Source: Planctomycetota bacterium (GTDB lineage Bacteria > Planctomycetota > Phycisphaerae > WQYP01). Taken from it: a stretch of DNA of 8,480 nucleotides. Each line of letters starts with the position of its first letter. Position 1 is the stretch's first letter. The notes beneath the pieces are model-generated. The model saw only the letters and a program-made list of their open reading frames with translations, was not told where the DNA came from and did no database searches. The DNA lies in contig JAJZNY010000365.1 of the NCBI GenBank assembly GCA_021852245.1, forward strand, positions 1-8,480, written 5' to 3'. Positions 1 through 5,831 of the stretch are shown piece by piece. The translations under genes and the position numbers were made by a program.

Positions 1-81
1 AGCAAGGCAGGCCGTAGCGACTTTTTCGGCGACGCCGCCAAGGTTTTCCTAAAACCACGGATGCGGTTACATTTCTGTTGA
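1..81 (+). CDS. Possible C-terminal end of an upstream gene (partial)
   Basis: Frame 1 is open from the window edge to a TGA at 79-81, giving 26 residues with the stretch SDFFGDAAKVF. Third codon positions in the first 20 codons are mostly C or G, as in the genes downstream. A second frame is also open, but only to a TAA at 50-52, so the assignment is weak. In Bacillus the gene before glmU is spoVG; the fragment is too short to recognise as SpoVG or anything else. A short inverted repeat, GGTTTT-cct-AAAACC (44-58), lies inside it. Confidence 0.3.
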   Translation, partial: SKAGRSDFFGDAAKVFLKPRMRLHFC

Positions 82-107
82 AATTGGTGGATCAGGAGAT
101 ACAGGCC

Positions 108-1040
108 ATGCCAAAATCTGGTGCCGTTGTAATGGCGGCCGGGAAATCGACCCGGATGAAATCCGCAAAGGTGAAAGTTCTGCATGAAATATGCGGCCGA
201 CCGATGCTGGCTTACGTTCTTGATGCGCTGCGTGGAGCGGGCGTTGAAAAAATCGCGCTGGTGGTCGGTCACGATCGCGAGCGGGTGAAGGATATGTTCG
301 GGGGGCAGACGGATATCACGTTTGTCGAACAGCTTGAGCAAAAAGGAACCGGACATGCCGTCATGATGGCAGAAAGGGAAATGCGCGATGTCAGCGGGCC
401 TCTGTTTGTGCTGGCGGGGGACGGCCCGTTGATCCGGGCTCAGACGCTCAAAACCTTAATGGGCTTTTTTGCAGCCAAACACGCGGCCATGACTCTCGCC
501 ACCAGTGAATTGACCGATCCGACGGGTTATGGACGTATCTTGAGGGGCGCTGATGGCAAGTTGCAGAGGATTGTAGAGGAACGCGACTGTACTGAAAGTC
601 AGCGGCAGATTCGAGAGGTGAATCCATCGTATTACCTGTTCGATGCGGTCAAATTATGGCCGTTTTTGGCAAAAATCACGCCAAACAATGCCAAAGGAGA
701 GTACTACCTGACCGATCTGGTGGAATTGATGCTCTCGGCCGGGGAGGCGGTGGAAGCGGTCGCGGCCGTGCCGCCGGAGGATGTTCTGAGCATCAATTCC
801 CGATCGGAACTCGCCAGGGTAAGTGCGATCATGCAGAACCGCATTTTGGAGGGGATCATGGCGTCGGGTGTTACCATTACATCGCCGGCGAACACATGGA
901 TTGAATTTGGCGCGAAAATCGGTGAAGATACTCTGCTCGAACCGTTTACCTTTATCGGTGCGGGGGCTGAAGTTGCGGCGGGAAGTCGAGTTCCGGCCGG
1001 TACGGTGGTGGCCCGCGGAGAACGGTTCGGAAGCGTTTAG
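108..1040 (+). CDS. glmU: GlmU-like N-acetylglucosamine-1-phosphate uridylyltransferase, acetyltransferase domain missing
   Basis: A 310-residue protein. The N-terminal 1-230 is a GlmU-type pyrophosphorylase domain, which in the family makes UDP-GlcNAc from UTP and GlcNAc-1-phosphate in the cytoplasm. Visible motifs are AAGKSTRM (10-17) with K23 following, QKGTGHA (78-84), GDGP with the metal-site Asp at D105, GYGRI (140-144), VEERDCTE (156-163) and the metal-site Asn in SINSR (228-232). VNPSYY (171-176) replaces the usual N-[TS]-G. Residues 254-310 resemble the first left-handed beta-helix coils (ITSPANTWIE, AKIGEDTLLEPFTFIG), then the protein ends. Full GlmU is about 450 residues, so the acetyltransferase active site is absent. 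Only 175 bp separate the stop from prs, too few to hold the missing half in another frame. ATG 108 is chosen because it follows CAGGAG (92-97) and begins right at the motif; a TTG at 78 would add ten residues. The substrate could be another sugar-1-phosphate. Confidence 0.85.
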   Translation: MPKSGAVVMAAGKSTRMKSAKVKVLHEICGRPMLAYVLDALRGAGVEKIALVVGHDRERVKDMFGGQTDITFVEQLEQKGTGHAVMMAEREMRDVSGPLFVLAGDGPLIRAQTLKTLMGFFAAKHAAMTLATSELTDPTGYGRILRGADGKLQRIVEERDCTESQRQIREVNPSYYLFDAVKLWPFLAKITPNNAKGEYYLTDLVELMLSAGEAVEAVAAVPPEDVLSINSRSELARVSAIMQNRILEGIMASGVTITSPANTWIEFGAKIGEDTLLEPFTFIGAGAEVAAGSRVPAGTVVARGERFGSV

Positions 1041-1077
1041 CGTATCAGGCGCGATGCGATGAGCGGACCGTTTAACC

Positions 1078-1108
1078 TCGAGCTGCGGCCCCGGGGGGCG
1101 GTTTTTTT
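1078..1108 (+). terminator. Candidate terminator between the glmU-like gene and prs
   Basis: A very GC-rich stretch (CGGCCCCGGGGGGCGG) is followed at once by seven T's (1102-1108) and then more T-rich sequence. The core can fold as GCCC-loop-GGGC, but the stem is only about four clean base pairs. The T tract and position favour at least partial termination 40-70 nt after the glmU-like stop; the short stem argues against a strong one. Confidence 0.4.
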
Positions 1109-1215
1109 GTTATTTTCCCAATGGTGCCGTGCCGGGTTCGATTCGCAGGCCAGAGTGCGGATGATCCGGCGAATTGGGCCCGCGAGTGCAGCGGCAGATG
1201 GACGGATGGCAGGTG

Positions 1216-2202
1216 ATGACCGACAACTTGAAACATGAGCTGAAGATCTTCGCCGGAAGAGCCAATCCGTCGTTGGTCAAGGCAATTTGTCGGCACCTGG
1301 GCCTGGAGGTGGGCCGGGCACGGATCGAGAGCTTTCCCGATGGCGAAGTGATTGTAAAACTGGAAGAGGATGTCCGCGGTCGAGATTGCTTTATTGTGCA
1401 GCCGACCTGCCCGCCGGTTAACGACAACCTCGTTGAGTTGCTGGTGTGGATTGACTGCCTGATGCGGGCATCGGCCACGCGTATCACGGCGGTGATCCCT
1501 TATTTTGGTTATGCCCGGCAGGACCGGAAAAGTGAAGGGCGCACTCCGATCACGGCCAAGATGGTGGCCAACATTATTACGGCTGCCGGTGTAGACCGCG
1601 TGATTGCGATGGACCTGCACGCCGCACAGGTACAAGGCTTTTTCGATCTTCCGGTGGATCATCTGCTGGCATCACCCGTATTTCTGGCATGGTATCGCAG
1701 ACAGTTGCCGGAGCTTGGGCGTATTGCGATTGTCTCGCCCGATCCCGGCAACCTCAAGGCCGCCAGTTACTATGCGGAAATGCTCGGCGGCGATCTGGCG
1801 TTTATCGATAAGCGGCGACAATCGGGTACGAAGGTGTTTATGTCGACGATCGTCGGCGATATCGTTGATAAAACGGTGCTGATGTTTGATGACATGATCA
1901 CCACCGGCGGAACCATAGCCGAGGCGAGCAAAATTTTGATGGACCGCGGGGCACGGGCCGTTCACATTGCGGCGACGCACGGCATTTTTGCCGGCGCCGC
2001 CATTGAACGCGTCGCCAAGAGTCCGATTACCAAGATTGTGATAACGGATACGGTACCGATTGATTCGCGGTTGGATCCGATCCGCGATCGTCTTGAGGTG
2101 CTTTCGATATCCGATCTTCTCGGCGAGGCGATCCGACGGATTCACCTCAATGAATCGGTATCAAGCCTGTTTGACAAGGGTGGCAATGGCGGCAAGCGCT
2201 GA
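1216..2202 (+). CDS. prs: Ribose-phosphate pyrophosphokinase (PRPP synthetase, class I)
   Basis: A 328-residue cytoplasmic enzyme that transfers pyrophosphate from ATP to ribose-5-phosphate, giving PRPP for purine, pyrimidine, NAD, His and Trp synthesis. Motifs appear in family order: FPDGE (40-44), PYFGYARQDRK (95-105), the catalytic-loop region AMDLHAAQVQGFF (131-143) with H135, SPDPGN (174-179, usually SPDxGG), IDKRR (197-201) and the PRPP-binding loop FDDMITTGGT (224-233). Length fits the family (about 310-330). The start is uncertain: ATG 1216 follows a weak GGATGG (1204-1209) and gives a conventional N-terminus leading into LKIFAGRANP; ATG 1198 and TTG 1174 are in frame and would add 6 or 14 residues. 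It lies between the glmU-like gene and rplY, as in Bacillus. The final residues (GGNGGKR) are a short Gly-rich tail. A GCGCT-gag-AGCGC hairpin (2196-2208) spans the stop codon. Confidence 0.97.
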   Translation: MTDNLKHELKIFAGRANPSLVKAICRHLGLEVGRARIESFPDGEVIVKLEEDVRGRDCFIVQPTCPPVNDNLVELLVWIDCLMRASATRITAVIPYFGYARQDRKSEGRTPITAKMVANIITAAGVDRVIAMDLHAAQVQGFFDLPVDHLLASPVFLAWYRRQLPELGRIAIVSPDPGNLKAASYYAEMLGGDLAFIDKRRQSGTKVFMSTIVGDIVDKTVLMFDDMITTGGTIAEASKILMDRGARAVHIAATHGIFAGAAIERVAKSPITKIVITDTVPIDSRLDPIRDRLEVLSISDLLGEAIRRIHLNESVSSLFDKGGNGGKR

Positions 2203-2229
2203 GAGCGCCCGCCGCGGAAATGGATAAAC

Positions 2230-2255
2230 GGGCCGGTGGGCCTTGAGTTTTTTTT
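2230..2255 (+). terminator. Weak hairpin plus T8 tract before rplY
   Basis: GGCC-ggtg-GGCC (2231-2242) can form a short stem, followed after five bases by eight T's (2248-2255). The stem is only four to five pairs and the T tract runs directly into the rplY Shine-Dalgarno (CAGGAG, 2256-2261). It could be a leaky terminator or attenuator, or merely an unstructured T-rich leader. Confidence 0.3.
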
Positions 2256-2271
2256 CAGGAGAATGTGAGCC

Positions 2272-2994
2272 ATGGTGGCCAAAACTATCAATGAACGTAT
2301 CGTCCTTGAGACCCAACCCCGTGTGGAAGCGGGGCGAATGCATTCACAGCGCCTGCGGGCAGAAGGGAAGTTGCCGGCAGTTGTCTACGGACTTCAGGGC
2401 GCAAGCACATCGATCAGTGTTGACGCCGCGGCGGCCGAGCGGGCCGTTCACAGCGGAGCGCACCTGCTGGATTTGAAACTCGGTGGACAGGTGGAACACG
2501 TCCTGATTCAGGATGTGCAGTACGATCACCTACATAAGGATATTGTGCATGTGGACTTCCTGCGGATTGATCCACATAAGAAGGTTCATGTGCGGATTGC
2601 CGTCGAGTTTAAGGGTGTAGCCAAAGGTACGAAAGAAGGAGGCGTGCTGGACGTTCAGCATGCGGAACTGGAAGTTGAGACGCTTCCGCTTGAGATTCCG
2701 GACAGCCTGAAGGTAACCATTGATGATCTGGAACTCAACGGTGTGATTCATGCACGCGATGTTGCCCTGCCGCCCGGTATGCGTCTGATAACACCGGGTG
2801 AGCAGATCGTATGCCAGGTGAAACTGCCGAAGGTGGTTGAAGTGGCAGCGGAAGCTGCGTCGGGCCCGACGGAACCTGAAGTTATCGGCAAGAAGCCGGA
2901 TGATGCGGCTGCAGCCGCTGCGGCGCCAGCTGCCGGTGGAAAAGCTGCCGCACCAGCGGTGGCGGGTGCGAAACCGGCCGGAGGCAAGAAATAA
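2272..2994 (+). CDS. rplY: 50S ribosomal protein L25, long (Ctc/TL5) form
   Basis: A 240-residue protein with the N-terminal 5S rRNA-binding L25 domain (about 1-100) and the beta-rich C-terminal TL5/Ctc domain (about 101-190). Recognisable pieces are LRAEGKLPAVVYG (28-40), VQYDHLHKDIVHVDFLRID (82-100), KGTKEGGVLDVQ (118-129), EVETLPLEIPDSLKV (134-148) and DVALPPGM (163-170). In long-form bacteria this protein binds 5S rRNA in the central protuberance; in Bacillus it is the general stress protein Ctc. The last 50 residues are a low-complexity Ala/Pro/Gly/Lys tail with a run of seven alanines, making it somewhat longer than usual. The start is firm: CAGGAG lies ten bases before ATG 2272. It sits between prs and pth, the Bacillus order. 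Confidence 0.95.
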   Translation: MVAKTINERIVLETQPRVEAGRMHSQRLRAEGKLPAVVYGLQGASTSISVDAAAAERAVHSGAHLLDLKLGGQVEHVLIQDVQYDHLHKDIVHVDFLRIDPHKKVHVRIAVEFKGVAKGTKEGGVLDVQHAELEVETLPLEIPDSLKVTIDDLELNGVIHARDVALPPGMRLITPGEQIVCQVKLPKVVEVAAEAASGPTEPEVIGKKPDDAAAAAAAPAAGGKAAAPAVAGAKPAGGKK

Positions 2995-3048
2995 TCCGGT
3001 GCCGGATCAGACTTTGACGGTGGTGGTATTCTCACTCCGGTGCACAGC

Positions 3049-3624
3049 ATGAAGCTCATCGTCGGCTTGGGTAACCCCGGTACCGAATATCAGCATACCC
3101 GGCATAACGCTGGATTTATGCTTGCTGATACACTCGCCGAGAAAGCAAACGCCGGCCACTGGAGCAGAAAATTTTCCGGATTGGTGACCGACTTTCGGTG
3201 GGATGCCGAAAAAGTGGTGCTGCTCAAGCCGGAAACGTACATGAATCTGAGCGGTCGATCGGTGCGGGCAGCGGTGGATTTCTATGATCTTCCAATCGCC
3301 GACCTGCTGGTACTTGTGGATGATATCGCTCTGCCGACCGGAAAAATTCGGCTGCGTACGGGGGGTTCAAGCGGCGGACACAATGGCCTGGCGAGCATCG
3401 CGGAGTCATTGCGAGGACGACTGGAGACGCCCACCGATTTTGCCCGATTGCGTATCGGTGTCGGCCATCCGGGAAGCGTCCCGCTGGAGCGATACGTGCT
3501 CTCGCGTTTCAGCCCGACGGAACGGGTGGAAATTGCCGGGGCTTTATCTCGTGGGGCCGACGCGGTAAACTGTTGGATTCGCTCCGGTATTACCGCCGCG
3601 ATGAATGAGTATAACGGCGGGTGA
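3049..3624 (+). CDS. pth: Peptidyl-tRNA hydrolase
   Basis: A 191-residue cytoplasmic esterase that frees tRNA from prematurely released peptidyl-tRNA. The Pth family signature is complete: GLGNPGTEY (6-14) with N9, TRHNAGF (17-23) with the catalytic H19, KPETYMNLSG (60-69) with N66, LVDDIALPTGKIRLR (89-103) with catalytic-site D91, GGHNGL (109-114) with N112, and RIGVGHP (135-141). Length matches the family (about 185-200). ATG 3049 is chosen because MKLIVGLGNPG is the conserved N-terminus; an in-frame GTG at 3040 would add three residues. No clear Shine-Dalgarno is visible, so translation may depend on upstream rplY, 54 bp away. The gap contains TCCGG-tg-CCGGA (2995-3006), a small inverted repeat without a T tract. 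Confidence 0.96.
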   Translation: MKLIVGLGNPGTEYQHTRHNAGFMLADTLAEKANAGHWSRKFSGLVTDFRWDAEKVVLLKPETYMNLSGRSVRAAVDFYDLPIADLLVLVDDIALPTGKIRLRTGGSSGGHNGLASIAESLRGRLETPTDFARLRIGVGHPGSVPLERYVLSRFSPTERVEIAGALSRGADAVNCWIRSGITAAMNEYNGG

Positions 3625-3653
3625 ATCTGGCATGCGACCCATACGTTGCGGAT

Positions 3654-3710
3654 CAAGCGGATGATGCTCCGCAGGCGGCGCTGGACCGAATGGGGTAGAG
3701 GGATAAAGTG
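3654..3710 (+). promoter_or_regulatory. Candidate structured rpsF leader (possible S6:S18 site)
   Basis: The 163-bp gap before rpsF contains a clean hairpin, GCGGA-tgatgc-TCCGC (3657-3672), followed by GGCGGCGCTGGACCGAA (3674-3690). From memory, the latter resembles the 16S rRNA helix 23 segment GGCGGCCCCCTGGACGAA, near the S6:S18 binding site, and carries an ACCG. In many bacteria S6:S18 binds a leader motif with a CCG box ahead of rpsF. I could not fold or align it, so this is a suggestion only. Confidence 0.25.
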
Positions 3711-3787
3711 ATTTTGTTTTGACGGGGAAACCCATGGTGGCGCACGTGGCGCTGCTCGCCGTCAGACGTAGTTTGGAGAATCAGTTC

Positions 3788-4225
3788 ATGTCGGTACACG
3801 TTGGCCAGTATGAAGGCTTGTTTTTAATTAACCCCACCTTTGCCGGCGGCAACTGGGATGCTGCGCGTCAGGAAGTGGAACATATCCTCAACCGCGCGAA
3901 TGCGGAAATTCTGCATCTTCGCAAGTGGGATGAACGCCGACTGGCCTATCCGGTTGAGGGGCACAAGCGCGGGCTCTACGCGCTGGCGTTTTTCCGATGC
4001 GAGGGGCCGAAGGTTGCGGGCATCGAACGGGATGTGCAGTTGTCGACCAATATTCTCCGCGCCCTGATTATCAAGGCTGATCATCTGGGCCTGGCGGATA
4101 TGGAGCAGATGATTCCGCAGCAGCCCGCAGTGGATGAACACTCGGGACGTGGATTCCGCCGATCGCATGATCGTCAGGCGGATCGATCAAATGAAGCGCC
4201 GGCTGAATCGGACATCACAGCCTGA
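3788..4225 (+). CDS. rpsF: 30S ribosomal protein S6
   Basis: A 145-residue protein. Residues 6-100 match S6: GQYEGLFLINP (6-16), the helix with AARQEVEHILNRANAEI (25-41), KWDERRLAYPVEG (46-58), RGLYALAFF (61-69) and STNILRALIIKAD (86-98). S6 binds 16S rRNA as a heterodimer with S18 on the platform of the small subunit. The C-terminal 40 residues are a polar charged tail (RGFRRSHDRQADRSN), longer than in the minimal 95-residue forms. ATG 3788 is chosen: GGAG (3775-3778) lies nine bases upstream and the product starts at the usual place. The frame is open further up (ATG 3734, TTG 3719) and could give an 18- or 23-residue extension, but those starts have no family support. It heads the rpsF-ssb-rplI cluster. 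Confidence 0.94.
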   Translation: MSVHVGQYEGLFLINPTFAGGNWDAARQEVEHILNRANAEILHLRKWDERRLAYPVEGHKRGLYALAFFRCEGPKVAGIERDVQLSTNILRALIIKADHLGLADMEQMIPQQPAVDEHSGRGFRRSHDRQADRSNEAPAESDITA

Positions 4226-4246
4226 TATCTCACCGGGAGGATATCC

Positions 4247-4269
4247 GTGCCCCACGGGTGGGGATGCAC
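4247..4269 (+). promoter_or_regulatory. Hairpin in the rpsF-ssb gap
   Basis: CCCCA-cggg-TGGGG (4250-4263) forms five GC-rich pairs and is extended by GTG/CAC (4247-4249 with 4267-4269) across a three-base bulge. No T tract follows, so it is not a standard terminator. It may be an mRNA processing or stability element between the S6 and SSB coding regions; its role is unknown. Confidence 0.35.
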
Positions 4270-4310
4270 GAGCGTCCACGGCAGGGTTAACGCAGTCAAT
4301 AGGGTGACAT

Positions 4311-4778
4311 ATGGCAAACCTCAATAAAGTTTTTCTGATGGGAAACCTCACCCGGGACCCACAACTCTCCTATACACCGTCGCAGACGCCGGTCTGTGAG
4401 CTGGGCCTGGCGGTAAATCGCCGCTGGACGGCTCAGGACGGCCAGCAGAAGGAAGAGGTGACGTATGTTGACTGCACCTCCTACGGGAAACAGGCCGAAA
4501 CGCTCTCCAAATACATGAAGAAGGGGCGGCCGATATTTATTGAGGGGCGATTGAAACTGGATCAATGGGAAGCGCAGGACGGTTCCAAGCGATCGAAGAT
4601 GCGGATCGTTGTGGAAGGGTTCCAGTTTCTCGGCGGACCGGATTCCCGCGGTGGCGAAGGCGGAGAAGGGAACGCGCCGCGATATCAACCGCGGACGGCG
4701 CCGCAGGGCGGTCGTCCATCGGCACCCCAGAATGATGACGGGCCGCCGCCGGTATCGGATGATGATATTCCGTTTTAA
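4311..4778 (+). CDS. ssb: Single-stranded DNA-binding protein
   Basis: A 155-residue SSB. Residues 1-108 are the OB fold: NKVFLMGNLTRDPQL (5-19), PVCELGLAVNRRW (27-39), VTYVDCTSYGKQAETL (50-65), KGRPIFIEGRLKLDQWE (71-87) and MRIVVEGFQFL (97-107). Residues 109-149 are a flexible Gly/Pro/Gln-rich linker. The acidic tip DDDIPF (150-155) is the conserved partner-docking peptide that recruits repair and replication proteins. It works as a tetramer coating single-stranded DNA. The start at ATG 4311 is supported by GGTGA (4303-4307) at close spacing. It lies between rpsF and rplI, as is common, but no rpsR follows it. Confidence 0.97.
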   Translation: MANLNKVFLMGNLTRDPQLSYTPSQTPVCELGLAVNRRWTAQDGQQKEEVTYVDCTSYGKQAETLSKYMKKGRPIFIEGRLKLDQWEAQDGSKRSKMRIVVEGFQFLGGPDSRGGEGGEGNAPRYQPRTAPQGGRPSAPQNDDGPPPVSDDDIPF

Positions 4779-4784
4779 CTCCGG

Positions 4785-4809
4785 CGGGCGGGCTGAAAAT
4801 CAGCCGCCG
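4785..4809 (+). promoter_or_regulatory. Hairpin after ssb
   Basis: GGCTGA-aaa-TCAGCC (4791-4805) is a perfect six-pair stem, extended by GC pairs across a bulged G. It begins seven bases after the ssb stop. A T6 tract (4829-4834) lies about 20 bases further on, too far for a canonical terminator. The 30 bp from there to rplI are AT-rich and might hold a promoter, but I see no convincing -35/-10 pair. Confidence 0.4.
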
Positions 4810-4852
4810 TCGATATTTGAATGATTGATTTTTTACATACGCGAGGTGAATG

Positions 4853-5365
4853 ATGAAAGTTTTATTAACAGACACAATTGATAAAGTCGGTATCGTCGGT
4901 ACGGTGGTCGATGTCAGCGAGGGGTATGCCCGCAACTATCTGCTGCCGAAGAAACTGGCCACCACCCCCACGCCCGGCAACATCCAGCGACTGGAAGCCG
5001 CCCGCAAGGAACATGAGGCCCGGATGAAATTGCTGCGTGAGCAGAAGGAAGCGCTTCTGGCGGCCATCACCGGTCTGGAACTCACCATTGCGCGGGCATC
5101 GAACGAAGAGGGGCACCTGTTCGGATCCGTTTCGCGGCGGGACATCTCAGACGAGTTGATGAAACTTGGCCACGCGGTTACGCCGGATGATGTTCGATTG
5201 GATGAACCGCTGCGCCGCATTGATACTTTTATGGTCAATGTGCAGTTGGCATCGGACCTCAAAACGCAGATTAAAATTTGGGTGGTGCGCGAAAAGCCGG
5301 CTCAGGAAGGCGAAGCGGCAGCCGCGGCGACCGAAAATTCGGGCGACACCCAGGCTGCCGAGTAA
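4853..5365 (+). CDS. rplI: 50S ribosomal protein L9
   Basis: A 170-residue protein. The N-terminal 23S rRNA-binding domain carries VGIVGTVVDVSEGYARNYLLPKKLA (residues 12-36; shown as key pieces GYARNYL 24-30 and LPKKLA 31-36). Residues 42-75 form the long charged connecting helix (RLEAARKEHEARMKLLREQ). The C-terminal domain shows GHLFGSVSRRDISDEL (87-102) and a final beta region to about 146. The family is usually near 150 residues; here about 20 residues of Ala/Glu-rich tail are added (EGEAAAAATENSG). L9 sits at the base of the L1 stalk and helps reading-frame maintenance. ATG 4853 is chosen over ATG 4850 because GAGGTGA (4843-4849) would abut 4850, whereas MKVLL is the conserved beginning. 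Confidence 0.95.
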   Translation: MKVLLTDTIDKVGIVGTVVDVSEGYARNYLLPKKLATTPTPGNIQRLEAARKEHEARMKLLREQKEALLAAITGLELTIARASNEEGHLFGSVSRRDISDELMKLGHAVTPDDVRLDEPLRRIDTFMVNVQLASDLKTQIKIWVVREKPAQEGEAAAAATENSGDTQAAE

Positions 5366-5404
5366 ACGCGGCAAGTAAAAATCAATACCCGACCGGCGAG
5401 ACGA

Positions 5405-5431
5405 AGATCGCGTCCGGCCGGAAGACGATCT
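5405..5431 (+). repeat. Inverted repeat just upstream of the rplI terminator
   Basis: AGATCG (5405-5410) pairs with CGATCT (5426-5431). Between them TCC-ggcc-GGA (5413-5422) can form an inner stem. With the next hairpin it makes two stem-loops in tandem, three bases apart, downstream of the rplI stop. Confidence 0.4.
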
Positions 5432-5433
5432 TG

Positions 5434-5469
5434 GGCCGATGGCGGGCAAAATACCGCATCGGCCTTTTT
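5434..5469 (+). terminator. Rho-independent terminator after rplI
   Basis: GGCCGATG (5434-5441) pairs perfectly with CATCGGCC (5457-5464); after a bulged G, three further pairs (CGG/CCG) continue the stem, with the loop gcaaaata. Five T's (5465-5469) follow at once. The stem, loop and U tract are canonical. It closes the housekeeping block 69 bases after rplI. Confidence 0.88.
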
Positions 5470-5605
5470 AATTCCTCACCGCTCTGTTATTTATCCGCTC
5501 CGTCCGGTCTGCATAATAAAAACGATCGCCGGAATGGTGATACAAATTCAGAAGTCTATTTGTCAAACATAACCTAACGTAAAAGCCAATCTTCCTGTAG
5601 ACTTC
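5470..5605. other. Intergenic segment without recognisable gene
   Basis: This AT-richer stretch follows the rplI terminator and contains no frame that looks coding. A TTGTCA at 5560-5565 could be a -35 box, but no good -10 lies at the right distance; TAGACT (5598-5603) and TATAGG (5610-5615) are the nearest and are too far. A promoter for the prepilin transcript is expected here, since the terminator lies upstream and the structured leader downstream, but I cannot place it. Confidence 0.4.
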
Positions 5606-5617
5606 CTCCTATAGGAG
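5606..5617. promoter_or_regulatory. Perfect 12-bp palindrome CTCCTATAGGAG
   Basis: CTCCTATAGGAG reads the same on both strands. It could be an operator for a dimeric regulator. Its left half with the preceding base gives CCTCCT (5605-5610), complementary to AGGAGG in the prepilin Shine-Dalgarno (5833-5838). Its right end overlaps the first stem of the structured RNA candidate, so palindrome and stem may be alternative pairings. Confidence 0.4.
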
Positions 5618-5795
5618 ACGTTTGCAGTAGCGACCTGCAATTCTAGAACAGGTGGCACTGCAAGGTCTCATGCGGATGGCGACGCGAAAGCTGGGCAACC
5701 GATTGCATGTGGTTGCCCGGCACACCGGTCCCGAGGTTCTCTGTGAGCTTCCGGGTCCGGTAGCCAGCTCAAGCTGCTGCATGCTCAAAGTTGAG
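5615..5795 (+). ncRNA. Candidate structured RNA in the 5' leader of the prepilin-like gene
   Basis: Base pairing found by eye accounts for most of the segment. First arm: GAGAC/GTCTC (5615-5619 with 5665-5669), TTGCAGT/ACTGCAA (5622-5628 with 5657-5663), ACCTG/CAGGT (5633-5637 with 5649-5653), loop with the palindrome TTCTAGAA. Second arm: GCTGGGCAACC with GGTTGCCCGGC (5690-5700 with 5711-5721), 11 pairs with one G-T. Third arm: ACCGG/CCGGT (5724-5728 with 5757-5761), CCCG/CGGG (5730-5733 with 5752-5755), CTC/GAG at the tip. TGGC/GCCA (5677-5680 with 5763-5766) and possibly CATGC/GCATG (5669-5673 with 5779-5783) close a junction around arms two and three. CTCAA-ag-TTGAG (5784-5795) follows. 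It ends about 36 bases before the ribosome-binding site of the prepilin gene. No known family is recognised; a cis-regulatory leader or an independent small RNA are both possible. Confidence 0.45.
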
Positions 5796-5831
5796 TCTAT
5801 AAGATTTTGCACCGTTTAAAGTATTTATGTC

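Noticed and set aside
78..107. TTG start for the glmU-like gene
   Set aside because: ATG 108 has a Shine-Dalgarno at proper spacing and starts directly before the nucleotide-binding motif.
1072..1662. Long open frame of 196 codons on the minus strand across the prs start
   Set aside because: It lies opposite the conserved prs coding sequence and its product has no recognisable motif; long antisense frames are expected in GC-rich DNA.
3719..3787. N-terminal extension of S6 from TTG 3719 or ATG 3734
   Set aside because: The added residues have no counterpart in S6, while ATG 3788 has a good ribosome-binding site and the usual N-terminus.
5693..5718. GCTGGGCAAC as an HDV-like ribozyme core
   Set aside because: The string matches the HDV joining segment, but here it is the 5' side of an 11-pair hairpin, and the nested pseudoknot stems are not found.
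5670..5766. Resemblance to a c-di-GMP-I (GEMM) riboswitch: GACGCGAAAGC and GGTAGCC
   Set aside because: The short pieces recall GACGCAAAGC and GGUAGC, and such switches do control pilin genes, but the hallmark GGGCAAACC and the first GAAA-capped hairpin are missing and the order of stems does not fit.
5690..5766. tRNA or tRNA-like gene in the prepilin leader
   Set aside because: No seven-pair acceptor stem, TTCRA arm or anticodon arm of the right spacing is present.
5798..5803. TATAAG as -10 box for the prepilin gene
   Set aside because: No acceptable -35 lies 16-18 bases upstream; that position is inside the CTCAA/TTGAG region and reads GC-rich.
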